Origin: Niabella sp.
GTDB taxonomy: Bacteria; Bacteroidota; Bacteroidia; Chitinophagales; Chitinophagaceae
DNA length: 64,000 bases
Assembly (NCBI RefSeq): GCF_030150205.1
Contig: NZ_JASLGT010000033.1
Span: forward strand, 115,545 to 179,544
Reading direction: 5' to 3'
A program made the translations under genes and the position numbers. The notes under the pieces are model-generated. The model ran no database searches. It was not told the origin of the DNA and saw only the letters and a program-made list of their open reading frames with translations. Below are positions 36,579 to 44,339 of the stretch, piece after piece. The first letter of the stretch is position 1; the number at the start of each line of letters is the position of its first letter.

Positions 36579-36608
36579 AAAAAAGAAGAAGGGAACGCCT
36601 CCGTTCCC
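36579..36608 (-). promoter_or_regulatory. Leader hairpin with T-rich tail before rimP
   Basis: On the minus strand GGGAACG, four bases, CGTTCCC (36591-36608), followed by TTCTTCTTTTTT (36579-36590) and then rimP eight bases later. There is no minus-strand gene upstream that it could terminate; the nearest gene, at 36796, points the other way. This is the form of an intrinsic terminator placed in a 5' leader, so attenuation is plausible. Confidence 0.5.
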
Positions 36609-36795
36609 TCTGTCTCCTTTTCTGCCGCAAAATTAAGACAATTACAGCAAAAAGCGAAGTTTTTGCAGGTATTTTCTCAATAAAGAACCGGGAGCGCCTG
36701 CCATTGGCCCAAAACCGCCTAAAATAGCGCCAGCCCACAACAATTTTCCGGTTACAGCGTTATTTCTGTGTATTTTAGTACCATTATTTTAGCGC

Positions 36796-37035
36796 ATGTC
36801 ATTTATCTTATACGCCTTATTGTTCTTTTTTCTGTACAACCTTATTGTAAAGGTTGTTTTGCCGGTGTACCGTACCACCCGTCAGATCAAAAAACAGTTC
36901 TCCCAGATGAAACAACAGTTTCAGCAGCCGGAAGCTGCTACACAGCAAGCTGCCACCGCTTCTCAAACACCACCACCTTCCCAAAAGAAACCATCGAAAC
37001 TGGGTGAATATATCGACTTTGAAGAGGTGAAATAA
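36796..37035 (+). CDS. DUF4834 single-span membrane protein
   Basis: A 79-residue protein: one N-terminal membrane helix (FILYALLFFFLYNLIVKVVLPVY), then a polar coil rich in Gln and Lys, and a conserved acidic end LGEYIDFEEVK. This fits the DUF4834 family of Bacteroidota, of unknown function. Its TAA stop ends at 37035 and the stop of the converging gene begins at 37036, with no base between them. A weak promoter-like TATTTTAG lies three bases before the ATG. Confidence 0.75.
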   Translation: MSFILYALLFFFLYNLIVKVVLPVYRTTRQIKKQFSQMKQQFQQPEAATQQAATASQTPPPSQKKPSKLGEYIDFEEVK

Positions 37036-37458
37036 TTAGCTGCTATGATCCTGGATAATTTTCCAGCCTCCGCCTATTTTCTTGAAAATCAAAGTAAAAT
37101 GACCATTCAGGTCGCCCATTTTCCGGGAAAGCTGCCATTTCCCTACCACATTATAAAAACCCGTTCCCAGGGGTTGTATTTTTAGCAGGGTAAATTGCAG
37201 CTGCCCCATTTCATCCTTTGAGGGATACGATTTCCGGTAATTATCCAGCGTTTGCTGCCAGCCATAGGCAGCGCCCTTCTTGCCCACAAATAACAAAGAA
37301 TCACTTTTCCAGTAGGTATCCATGAATGCCTCCAGGTTTCCCTGGTTCCAGGCGGTGGTTTGCTGCCCCATTACAGCCCGTATCTTTTGTACATCGCTTT
37401 GCGCATGGCCGGTTATCACCACTATACAAAACAAAAGAAGCATGCTATATTTTTTCAT
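37036..37458 (-). CDS. Secreted NTF2-like/DUF4440 protein
   Basis: A 140-residue protein with a signal peptide (ending ITGHAQ); the ATG at 37458 is chosen because the longer frame adds a poor N-terminus. The mature part follows the SnoaL/DUF4440 pattern: QQTTAWNQGNLEAFMDTYWK, LLFVGKKGAAYGWQQTLDNYRKSYP in two strands and a helix, then GHFTLIFKKIGGGWKIIQDH. The fold forms a cone-shaped pocket; ligand or activity is unknown. Stop codons of this gene and the converging DUF4834 gene abut. Confidence 0.8.
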   Translation of the reverse strand: MKKYSMLLLFCIVVITGHAQSDVQKIRAVMGQQTTAWNQGNLEAFMDTYWKSDSLLFVGKKGAAYGWQQTLDNYRKSYPSKDEMGQLQFTLLKIQPLGTGFYNVVGKWQLSRKMGDLNGHFTLIFKKIGGGWKIIQDHSS

Positions 37459-37536
37459 AATCCGGAAATTCATTAACAGGAAAAGATAATCCAAAATTAT
37501 TATTTCCTGGAATGATTCTTATATGCTGAAGGCTTC

Positions 37537-37938
37537 CTAATAATGATCGTGGTCACAATCATCCGCATGGGCGTGATTGTGATTCCGGCAGTACCGGTAG
37601 TTCACCATATGTGCTGATATGATAAAAATAACCGCAGGTACCAGTAATAAGGCATGATATTGAAGATAAACCTGCTTCAGCACCAAAAAAAGGATTCCGG
37701 TTGCAAACAGCAACAACGGCAGTTTTTTATGATGGTGAAATCGATAGCCATGGCGGAGGGAATACACACCAATGATAAAGGCAAGAACGATCATTCCCAA
37801 CTCAAAAGCCACATTTTCAATGATATTGACCCCAAAAAGCGGAAGACTTGCCATAAAAAGCGGTAAAACCGCACAATGAATGGCACAAATTACTGAAGCC
37901 GAAATCCCCAAAGCATCCCAATTAATTTTTGACCGCAT
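37537..37938 (-). CDS. MerC-domain membrane protein with His-rich tail
   Basis: A 133-residue protein with four predicted membrane spans. The MerC-type signature CAIHCAVLPL (Cys-x3-Cys in the first span) is present, and the last 18 residues carry a metal-binding-like tail (HNHAHADDCDHDHY). MerC proteins are linked to mercury uptake, but in Bacteroidota they often sit beside Fur-family regulators, so another metal such as zinc is possible. It is divergent from an SCO-Fur pair. Its promoter -33 element lies inside a perfect 14-base palindrome, and the -7 box ends four bases before the ATG. Confidence 0.85.
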   Translation of the reverse strand: MRSKINWDALGISASVICAIHCAVLPLFMASLPLFGVNIIENVAFELGMIVLAFIIGVYSLRHGYRFHHHKKLPLLLFATGILFLVLKQVYLQYHALLLVPAVIFIISAHMVNYRYCRNHNHAHADDCDHDHY

Positions 37939-37942
37939 GTTG

Positions 37943-37974
37943 CAAAATTATAAAAAAAGAAACATCGTTGCAAA
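37943..37974 (-). promoter_or_regulatory. Promoter of the MerC gene, leaderless type
   Basis: On the minus strand: TTTG (37971-37974), 20 bases, TAATTTTG (37943-37950), four bases (caac), ATG at 37938. This is the best full match to the Bacteroidota promoter in the window. Confidence 0.7.
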
Positions 37975-37982
37975 TATTTGCA
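37969..37982. promoter_or_regulatory. Perfect palindrome, candidate Fur/Zur-family operator
   Basis: TGCAAATATTTGCA is its own reverse complement and overlaps the -33 element of the MerC promoter. A half-site-like TTGCAAAA overlaps the -7 box. A Fur-family gene lies 0.7 kb away in the divergent unit. Blocking by a metal-loaded regulator is the simple reading. Confidence 0.6.
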
Positions 37983-38034
37983 CAACTATTACAGGAATAA
38001 ACGTTTTCGGGCATTAATTGTTAAACTGTTGGAA

Positions 38035-38042
38035 TAACTTTG
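38035..38042 (+). promoter_or_regulatory. -7 element of the SCO-fur unit
   Basis: Perfect TAnnTTTG (TAACTTTG), 16 bases before the SCO start. No good -33 match. Confidence 0.45.
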
Positions 38043-38058
38043 CACTTCAATTTTCAAT

Positions 38059-38679
38059 ATGTCAAAAAAAGCTATTTTTTATACCTCCTTTTTTGTGCTG
38101 CTGTCGATAGCGTTCTATTTCATAGCGGTTTACTTTATCCCGGGTTTTAACGACCGCAAGCTGGAGCCGGTGAGCAAGGTGGGGCAATTTACCTTTACCG
38201 ACCAGGATGGAAACCCGTTTTCGAATAAAGATGTGGAGGGTAAGATCTATGTAGCTGAATACTTTTATACAACCTGTCCGGGCATTTGTCCCATGATGAA
38301 CGATAACATGAAGCAGGTATATCAAAAATATAAGGGTACGCCGGGCTTTTTAATCGTATCACATACCTGCGACCCCGAACGGGATTCCGCAGCTCAATTG
38401 AAACATTATGCCGATTCGATGAAAGTAGATACCCGGCAATGGGTGTTTTTAACCGGGCGCAAGGATAGTCTTTATAAAATGGCGCGACTGAGTTACACCA
38501 TCGATGACCCCAAAAACTATTTTAACTCGAACGAAGATGATTTTTTGCATACCCAATTCTGGGCACTGGTAGACCGGAGGGGAAATGTGTTGAAGATTTA
38601 TGATGGCTTGAAACAAAAAGAGATCGACCGGCTGATTGCTGATATTGGGGACGAGCTAAAAACAACATCAAAAAATTAA
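38059..38679 (+). CDS. SCO1/SenC-family copper-binding thioredoxin-like protein
   Basis: A 206-residue membrane-anchored protein: one N-terminal span (about 5-28), then a thioredoxin-like domain facing the periplasm. The copper-binding set is complete: Cys73 and Cys77 in TTCPGICPMM and His164 in DDFLHTQFW. SCO proteins deliver copper to cytochrome c oxidase or act as thiol reductases. Twelve bases separate it from the Fur-family gene, and it is divergent from MerC, giving a small metal-related cluster. Confidence 0.93.
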   Translation: MSKKAIFYTSFFVLLSIAFYFIAVYFIPGFNDRKLEPVSKVGQFTFTDQDGNPFSNKDVEGKIYVAEYFYTTCPGICPMMNDNMKQVYQKYKGTPGFLIVSHTCDPERDSAAQLKHYADSMKVDTRQWVFLTGRKDSLYKMARLSYTIDDPKNYFNSNEDDFLHTQFWALVDRRGNVLKIYDGLKQKEIDRLIADIGDELKTTSKN

Positions 38680-38691
38680 TTAATTTTAGAT

Positions 38692-39111
38692 ATGGATAGC
38701 ATTGTTCAGATCTTAAAGCAAAATAATTTAAGTGTAACGGATGGCCGCCGTAAAATACTGTCCTTATTCCTGAACAGTAACGGCGCCCTGGCGCACGCGG
38801 ATATTGAAAAAAATACCCATAGTCATTTTGACCGGGTAACGGTTTACCGGACCTTACAATCCTTTGTGGACAAAGGCATCATCCACACCATTCCAACATC
38901 GGATAACAGCATTAAATATGCATTGTGTAAAGACGAATGCGGAGAGGGGCATCATCATGATCATCATGTACACCTGGTATGTACGCACTGTGGCAATACA
39001 TTCTGTTTGGACAATGTGGTTACCCCAAGCATTAAGCTGCCCAAAGATTACATCATGCAACAGGTTGAAGTAGTGGTAAAAGGCGTTTGTAAATCCTGTA
39101 ACAACAAATAA
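38692..39111 (+). CDS. Fur-family metal-responsive repressor
   Basis: A 139-residue regulator: N-terminal winged helix (LSVTDGRRKILSLFLNSNG; HFDRVTVYRTLQSFVDKGII), then a dimerisation domain with a His cluster (GHHHDHHVHLVC), the structural zinc pair CTHC, and a second pair CKSC near the end. The sequence is closer in layout to Zur/PerR-like members than to Fur of E. coli, but the sensed metal cannot be decided here. The likely targets are its own unit and MerC, through the palindrome at 37969. Confidence 0.93.
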   Translation: MDSIVQILKQNNLSVTDGRRKILSLFLNSNGALAHADIEKNTHSHFDRVTVYRTLQSFVDKGIIHTIPTSDNSIKYALCKDECGEGHHHDHHVHLVCTHCGNTFCLDNVVTPSIKLPKDYIMQQVEVVVKGVCKSCNNK

Positions 39112-39113
39112 AA

Positions 39114-39145
39114 AAAAGCCCTGATGTAGACACATCAGGACTTTT
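39114..39145 (+). terminator. Intrinsic terminator after the Fur-family gene
   Basis: CCTGATGT, four bases, ACATCAGG (39120-39139), extended by AAAAG/CTTTT on either side of a mismatch. Confidence 0.85.
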
Positions 39146-39207
39146 GATTAATGTTTTGACTAGCTGCTAATTTACAGCCCTAATTCATTTTTTCCAAATA
39201 AAATATC

Positions 39208-39555
39208 TTAATTTTTACCTCCTCCAACCAGTGAATATAACACGGAAGAACCAAGAGAAAGCAAAATACTGAATATCAACGCCCACCAAAAACCGTTCAC
39301 TTCTACCCCTTTAAAAAAGTTGGCTGCAATCAATACCATAAAGGCATTAATGACCAGCAGAAAAAGTCCCAGCGTTATTAAAGTTACCGGAATCGTAAGT
39401 ATGACCAACACCGGTTTTACAATGGCATTCAGCAGGGCCAGCACAAGTGCAAATAAGGTTGCGGTCTTTATATCTGCCACCTTAACTCCTGGCAGAATTT
39501 GAGGAAGTAAATAAGCGATGAGCCCGGTTATAAGTACTTTTAGCAAAAAATTCAT
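39208..39555 (-). CDS. Phage-holin-superfamily IV membrane protein
   Basis: A 115-residue protein with four predicted spans and the family pattern LLPQILPGVKVADIKTATLF and LNAIVKPVLVILTIPVTLIT. Despite the family name, such proteins are common chromosomal membrane proteins of unknown role, and no phage genes are near. It stands alone between the fur terminator and the next small gene on the other strand. Confidence 0.85.
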   Translation of the reverse strand: MNFLLKVLITGLIAYLLPQILPGVKVADIKTATLFALVLALLNAIVKPVLVILTIPVTLITLGLFLLVINAFMVLIAANFFKGVEVNGFWWALIFSILLSLGSSVLYSLVGGGKN

Positions 39556-39703
39556 TGATCTGAAATCTATATTAAAAGTTAAAGGTAGCTAAAATTGAAA
39601 GATTCTGCATGGAAACCAATGATCTTTTAGGCTATGCTTGCTTTTCCCGGGAAAATATTTCACTATTTTTTGGTAACTTGTAGTAGTAAAATTATCCTCA
39701 AAA

Positions 39704-39895
39704 ATGAATCCGCAAGAACAACATAATGAAAACAAAAAAGAGGATTTAAAAGAGCATCCTAAACATGAAGGAGATCCTCAGGAAGACATGGAAGGTCCGG
39801 TATCGTCCCTGTTACAACGGGGAAAAGAAACCATCGATAAAATCGGCGATAAAAAAGGACATGTAGAGCATCCTGAAGAGGGTGAAAAAAAATAG
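39704..39895 (+). CDS. Small charged hydrophilic protein, unknown
   Basis: A 63-residue protein made mostly of Glu, Lys, His, Asp, Pro and Gln (NKKEDLKEHPKHEGDP), with one short less polar stretch (GPVSSLLQRGKETIDKIG). No membrane span, signal peptide or known domain. Composition resembles small stress-associated hydrophilic proteins, but that is a guess. Coding status rests on a clean ATG-to-stop frame in an otherwise free interval and biased composition. Confidence 0.5.
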   Translation: MNPQEQHNENKKEDLKEHPKHEGDPQEDMEGPVSSLLQRGKETIDKIGDKKGHVEHPEEGEKK

Positions 39896-40107
39896 CGGCT
39901 CTTCCATTGTATTCTTACGCCTTGCTTTTTGTTTGCAGTAACTATTGCAGCGGGTGTATATTGAATCCTTCTGATAACGGAAATATCTGCCTAGAATTTC
40001 CTTTCCGGTGGTCGTTGTTGCACTGCCGGATGTTGTATACGCCGGCGACCACCCCGTTAAAATCTTTCTTATATTTACAGGAACACGTAACATCAAAACT
40101 CAAACGT

Positions 40108-40578
40108 ATGGAAGATTTTAACCAACCGTTTCCGCAACGGGAAGAAAGCGGGCTTTTCAGAAACCTTGAGATCAACGAACAAGGCAATATATATATTGAG
40201 GAAACTTCTAAATGGGCCCGGTTCCTGAGCATTATTGGTTTTATTGTACTCTTTTTTGCCCTGATTGGCGGACTGGGTGTTATGATGGCAAGTTCTGCAG
40301 CAGTACGGAGCACCGGCATGCCTTTTTCCGGCGCCATTCTTGGGCTATTTTACATCATCATGGCCTTGCTGTATTTCTTTCCTTCTTTTTATCTCTACAA
40401 GTTCGGAAGTTTGGCCCGGAAAGGGATCCAGACAGAAAACATCTCCGATTTAAATGAGGGACTGCGTTACCTGAAAAACTTTTTCCGGTTTACAGGTATT
40501 TTGGTCATTGTGATCATTGGCTTTTACATTATTGTCTTACTGGCTTTTGGCATGGGAGCTATGACATCACGGTTCTGA
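40108..40578 (+). CDS. DUF5362-like two- to three-span membrane protein
   Basis: A 156-residue protein starting MEDFNQPFPQREESG; the frame runs open upstream, but this ATG begins the recognisable protein. A polar N-terminus (about 1-38) precedes three hydrophobic segments (about 39-65, 75-97 and 128-152). The segment PSFYLYKFGSLARKGIQTENISDLNEGLRYLKNFFR, quoted here only as its ends, PSFYLYKF and LRYLKNFFR, is the family hallmark. Function unknown. Confidence 0.72.
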   Translation: MEDFNQPFPQREESGLFRNLEINEQGNIYIEETSKWARFLSIIGFIVLFFALIGGLGVMMASSAAVRSTGMPFSGAILGLFYIIMALLYFFPSFYLYKFGSLARKGIQTENISDLNEGLRYLKNFFRFTGILVIVIIGFYIIVLLAFGMGAMTSRF

Positions 40579-40679
40579 GTGCCCCGCTGATCCCGTAAAC
40601 ACTCCATACCTGATCACAGGTTTGCAGCTGTCGTTTTTTACAATTTCAAAACGGCGGATATTGCCTATATTTAGTCCGT

Positions 40680-41822
40680 ATGAAACCGTTATGGCGTTTT
40701 TACCTCCTTATGCTGGCATGCACGATCTGTACTGAGGAGGCAGCAGCACAGCAATCCGTTTCTGTTAGTCCGGTTAAGATCGGCGTGTTGCCGCATGGAA
40801 CCTATAACGCCATCACCGATGTGGCAGGTGTAAGGGTTGGTCATAAAACCCTGATCAGAGATACCCTGGTAAGAACCGGAGCCACCGTTATATTGCCACA
40901 TGGCGGTAACCTCTTCCAGGAAAAAGTACCTGCAGCCGTTTATGTGGGCAATGGGTTTGGCAAGCTAACCGGCGTTACACAGGTTCGGGAACTGGGAACG
41001 CTGGAAAGCCCGGTAATCCTTACCAATACACTGAATGTGGCAGCAGGCATCAATGCTGGCATCAGTTATACACTTGGGCAGAAAGAAAACGAACAGGTGC
41101 AAAGCGTAAATGTAGTAGTAGGAGAAACCAATGATGGATTCTTAAACGATATCCGGGGCCGGCATGTTACGGAAAAAGACATCCTGGAAGCCATTCAAAA
41201 TGCCACTTCCGGAAGGGTGGAGCAAGGTAATGTTGGGGCGGGAACCGGTACCGTTTGTTTCGGATTCAAGGGCGGTATCGGCACAGCTTCCAGGGTACTT
41301 CCCAAAGCATCCGGAGGATATACAGTGGGCGTGCTGGTACAAACCAATTTTGGTGGAGTGCTCGAAATTGCGGGTGTGCCTGTTGGCAAAGAATTGGGCA
41401 ACTATTTTTTGAAGGACCAGCTCAACAATCCGGTTGATGGAAGCTGCATGATAGTAGTAGCAACCGACGCGCCGCTGGACGCACGCAACCTGGAGCGGCT
41501 GGCCAAGCGGGCCTTTATGGGACTGGCCAAAACGGGAGGCATTGCCAGCAATGGCAGCGGTGATTATGTAATAGCCTTCTCTACCCATCCGGGAGTACGG
41601 GTACCGCATACGCCGAAAGAGCCATTATATGCTACAAAAACCCTTTTCAACGACGACCTGTCGCCGCTTTTCATGGCCGCCATTGAAGCTACGGAAGAAG
41701 CGATCCTTAATGCCTTATTTGCAGCCGCAACAACAACCGGCTACAGGCATCATATGGTGGAAGCACTACCCAGGGAAACCGTTATTTCAATATTAAAAAA
41801 ATATAACCGATACCAGCCATGA
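40680..41822 (+). CDS. P1-family (DmpA-like) aminopeptidase
   Basis: An exported self-processing N-terminal-nucleophile hydrolase of 380 residues with a signal peptide (ending EEAAAQ). The family cleavage site is visible: Gly254-Ser255 in NPVDGSCMIVVATDAP, where Ser255 would become the nucleophile at the new N-terminus of the beta chain. GVRVGHKTL, VGETNDGFLND and GNVGAGTGTVCFGFKGG are further landmarks. Relatives release N-terminal D- or beta-amino acids or act on D-Ala esters. The stop overlaps the next gene start as ATGA, so it is coupled to a class IV aminotransferase. Confidence 0.9.
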   Translation: MKPLWRFYLLMLACTICTEEAAAQQSVSVSPVKIGVLPHGTYNAITDVAGVRVGHKTLIRDTLVRTGATVILPHGGNLFQEKVPAAVYVGNGFGKLTGVTQVRELGTLESPVILTNTLNVAAGINAGISYTLGQKENEQVQSVNVVVGETNDGFLNDIRGRHVTEKDILEAIQNATSGRVEQGNVGAGTGTVCFGFKGGIGTASRVLPKASGGYTVGVLVQTNFGGVLEIAGVPVGKELGNYFLKDQLNNPVDGSCMIVVATDAPLDARNLERLAKRAFMGLAKTGGIASNGSGDYVIAFSTHPGVRVPHTPKEPLYATKTLFNDDLSPLFMAAIEATEEAILNALFAAATTTGYRHHMVEALPRETVISILKKYNRYQP

Positions 41823-42667
41823 TATGGACTTTTGTAAATAATGCATTTGCAGAGGAAGGAAAAGCAATGATTCAAACAGGAGATCTGGCCATACAACGGG
41901 GTTATGCCGTTTTTGATTATTTCAGAACCGTCGATCATAAACCTCTTTTCCTTGAAGATTACCTGGACCGGTTCTTTAATTCTGCACAAGCGCTTTCTAT
42001 TTCCATTCCGCATACCCGTTCCCGGGTCACCGAAATTATTTTTGAACTGATCCAAAAAAACAACCTGCCGGAAAGTGGCATCCGCATGATTGCCACCGGC
42101 GGTTATTCGCCCGACAGTTACACGCCTGTGCAGGGCAATTTTATCCTGCAACAGCAGCCGCTGCAATTACCGGATGCCGCAACCGTTGAAAACGGCATCC
42201 GCATTATGACCCATGCTTATCAGCGGGATCTGCCAACGGTAAAATCCATTAACTACCTGATGGGGATCTGGCTGCAAAAACAGCTAAAGGAAAAGGGCCT
42301 GACCGATGTGTTGTATATTCAGAACGACATCATTTCCGAATTTCCCCGGGCCAATATTTTTATTATAACCCCGGAAGGAATATTGGTTACTCCCGGGCGG
42401 AATGTACTGGCCGGTATTACCCGGAAAAAAATACTGGAGTTTGCCAGCACATTGCTTCCGGTAGAAACCCGCGATATATCCGTTAACGAGTTAATAAGCG
42501 CCGCAGAGGTTTTTATGACCAGCACCACCAAGCGCATTTTGCCGGTAACGGAAATTGATGGCATCCGGATCGGGAACGGAAAGGCCGGTCCCTTAACCAG
42601 GCAGTTACTGGAACAGTTCATTCGCTTGCAGCAATCTGCTACGGCACCCGCACATAGCCCGTCTTAA
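41819..42667 (+). CDS. Class IV aminotransferase (D-amino-acid/branched-chain type)
   Basis: A 282-residue PLP enzyme. The predicted Schiff-base lysine is Lys142 (LPTVKSINYLM); the phosphate/PLP-binding ISEFPRANIFII and TSTTKRILPVTEIDG are typical. The fold-type IV family includes D-alanine, branched-chain and aminodeoxychorismate enzymes, which cannot be separated by eye. Translational coupling to a P1 peptidase that can release D-residues makes a D-amino-acid role attractive, but this is inference. Its last 29 bases overlap the end of the converging lipoprotein gene. Confidence 0.88.
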   Translation: MIWTFVNNAFAEEGKAMIQTGDLAIQRGYAVFDYFRTVDHKPLFLEDYLDRFFNSAQALSISIPHTRSRVTEIIFELIQKNNLPESGIRMIATGGYSPDSYTPVQGNFILQQQPLQLPDAATVENGIRIMTHAYQRDLPTVKSINYLMGIWLQKQLKEKGLTDVLYIQNDIISEFPRANIFIITPEGILVTPGRNVLAGITRKKILEFASTLLPVETRDISVNELISAAEVFMTSTTKRILPVTEIDGIRIGNGKAGPLTRQLLEQFIRLQQSATAPAHSPS

Positions 42668-43073
42668 CACCGCCATCAGCGGGGAAAAAACCCTGAAGCA
42701 GGTAAAGTGTGTCATTAGAAAACTGGTAAAATTGTTTTTGTTCCGGGTTCGTATCAAATACGATCCGGGCAGCAAACTGTCCTTCAGGAATTCTTAAGCC
42801 CACAACCGACTCGGCAGTATTATCTTTTACAATTGAAAAGTTGCCGGTGGCTTTAACCGTATTGTTCTCCTGGCGTACAAAATGGTTCCCGCTAAAATGA
42901 AGCTGGGTTCCGTTTGCTTCCGGATAAGACGTGAGGTGGCTATCGCCCCATGTAGTACGCATTTCCCATTTTCCCTCAAGCCGCGCATCACCGGTTGATT
43001 TATCAGCGGATTTTTTGCAGGCAACAGTTAGCAGCATCATACCAATGATTGGCAGCAATTGTGTAGATTTCAT
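42639..43073 (-). CDS. Small lipocalin-like lipoprotein
   Basis: A 144-residue predicted lipoprotein; the ATG at 43073 gives a signal with lipobox LLTVACKK, while the longer frame has an unsuitable N-terminus. The mature part shows LEGKWEMRTTWGD, LHFSGNHFVRQ, GNFSIVKDN and YQFSNDTLYLLQ, a lipocalin-like strand pattern. Its 3' end overlaps the converging aminotransferase gene by 29 bases. Function unknown. Confidence 0.75.
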   Translation of the reverse strand: MKSTQLLPIIGMMLLTVACKKSADKSTGDARLEGKWEMRTTWGDSHLTSYPEANGTQLHFSGNHFVRQENNTVKATGNFSIVKDNTAESVVGLRIPEGQFAARIVFDTNPEQKQFYQFSNDTLYLLQGFFPADGGVKTGYVRVP

Positions 43074-43191
43074 AATTATTATGCTTTTTTGATAAGAAAC
43101 GTCTGTTTCTTCAAAAACGCAACAGGCCATTGTTATCTATTTTTCCCAGACATATATATAGCAGCTACATGCTCAACCGCTTGCCTTCGTT

Positions 43192-44238
43192 TTAGTTCCC
43201 CTTATTGGCCAACTGTCCGCAGGCTGCATCAATATCCTTTCCCCGGCTGCGCCTCAAGCGGGCATTGACCCTGTTTTTTTCCAGGTATTGCATAAAAGCG
43301 TCTACTTTTTCTTCAGAAGGTTTCGTAAAGCGTGCGAATGCAATGGGATTGTATTCGATCAGGTTGACAAGATCTGCCGGTACCTGCCGGTAAATTTTGA
43401 TCAGCTCATCGGCATCCTCCAGTGAATCATTAAAATTATTGAACAGGATATATTCAAAGGTGATTTCGTTCTTTGTTTGCTTGTAAAAATAATTAAGTGC
43501 TTCAATCAACGACTGGATGTTATTACTATCGTTGATCGGCATGATCTCATGGCGTTTTTTATCATTGGCTGCGTGCAGTGACAGCGCCAGTTTAAATTTA
43601 ACCTGGTCATCGCCCAGCTGCCGGATCTGTTTGGCAACGCCGGCTGTGGAAACCGTGATCCTGCGGGGACTCATCCCCAATGCATCCGGTGAAGTAATTT
43701 TTTCGATCGCTTTCAACACATTACGGTAATTCAGCAATGGCTCTCCCATACCCATAAACACAATATTGGTGAGCTTTTTATCATATACTTCCAGTGATTG
43801 CTGGTTGATCAGGGCCACTTCGTCGAAGATTTCATCAAAACTCAGGTTCCGTTTCCGCTCGATATACCCTGTAGCACAGAACTTACAGCTCAAACTGCAG
43901 CCGATCTGGGAACTGACGCAGGCCGTCTTGCGTTCATCCGTAGGGATCAGCACCCCTTCCGTAAGATGCCCCTCAATGGTTTTAAAGCGGGTTTTTATGG
44001 TTCCATCCTCCGAATGTTGCGTCATGTCGATCCCCAATGCCGGGAATTGGAAAGTGGTCTGTAATTTCTGACGCAGCTCTTTGCTGATATTGCTCATGGC
44101 CTCAAAGCTTTGTACCGGCTTCAGCCACAGCCAGTCATATACCTGCCGGGCCCGGAACTTCTTTTCTCCGATGGATAAAAAATAATCCTCCAGTTCGGTA
44201 AGACTGAGGGTACGGATATTCTGCTGCTTTGTGTTCAT
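43192..44238 (-). CDS. rlmN: 23S rRNA/tRNA adenine-C2 methyltransferase RlmN
   Basis: Radical SAM enzyme that methylates A2503 of 23S rRNA and A37 of some tRNAs. The 348 residues contain the Fe-S cluster motif Cys114, Cys118 and Cys121 (CSLSCKFC), SAM-binding MGMGEPLLNY, and the C-terminal catalytic cysteine in DIDAACGQL. GVLIPTDERKTACVSSQIG is also characteristic. It is divergent from the tyrosine phosphatase gene across only 101 bases. Its promoter box TATCTTTG ends exactly four bases before the ATG. Confidence 0.97.
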   Translation of the reverse strand: MNTKQQNIRTLSLTELEDYFLSIGEKKFRARQVYDWLWLKPVQSFEAMSNISKELRQKLQTTFQFPALGIDMTQHSEDGTIKTRFKTIEGHLTEGVLIPTDERKTACVSSQIGCSLSCKFCATGYIERKRNLSFDEIFDEVALINQQSLEVYDKKLTNIVFMGMGEPLLNYRNVLKAIEKITSPDALGMSPRRITVSTAGVAKQIRQLGDDQVKFKLALSLHAANDKKRHEIMPINDSNNIQSLIEALNYFYKQTKNEITFEYILFNNFNDSLEDADELIKIYRQVPADLVNLIEYNPIAFARFTKPSEEKVDAFMQYLEKNRVNARLRRSRGKDIDAACGQLANKGN

Positions 44239-44242
44239 CCGG

Positions 44243-44250
44243 CAAAGATA
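44243..44250 (-). promoter_or_regulatory. -7 element four bases before rlmN
   Basis: On the minus strand TATCTTTG, four bases (ccgg), ATG at 44238. Predicts a leaderless rlmN mRNA. No clear -33 element. Confidence 0.55.
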
Positions 44251-44254
44251 CGCC

Positions 44255-44282
44255 AGGTTTCAGGTTTTATGGTTTAAAGTTC
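44255..44282. repeat. Degenerate heptamer repeat between rlmN and the phosphatase gene
   Basis: About four seven-base units of the AGGTTTC/AGGTTTT/ATGGTTT type in tandem. Too short to be certain alone, but it resembles the units at 16148-16204. Confidence 0.5.
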
Positions 44283-44327
44283 CGCAAAAGCCTGCTCAAA
44301 CCTTAAATATGAAACACCGAACCTGAT

Positions 44328-44335
44328 TATCTTTG
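44328..44335 (+). promoter_or_regulatory. -7 element four bases before the phosphatase gene
   Basis: TATCTTTG, four bases (cggc), ATG at 44340. The same octamer and the same spacing as for the divergent rlmN. Confidence 0.55.
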
Positions 44336-44339
44336 CGGC

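Noticed and set aside
39208..39555. Holin-family gene as a sign of a prophage
   Set aside because: No integrase, capsid, lysin or attachment site nearby; this family is common on Bacteroidota chromosomes outside phages.
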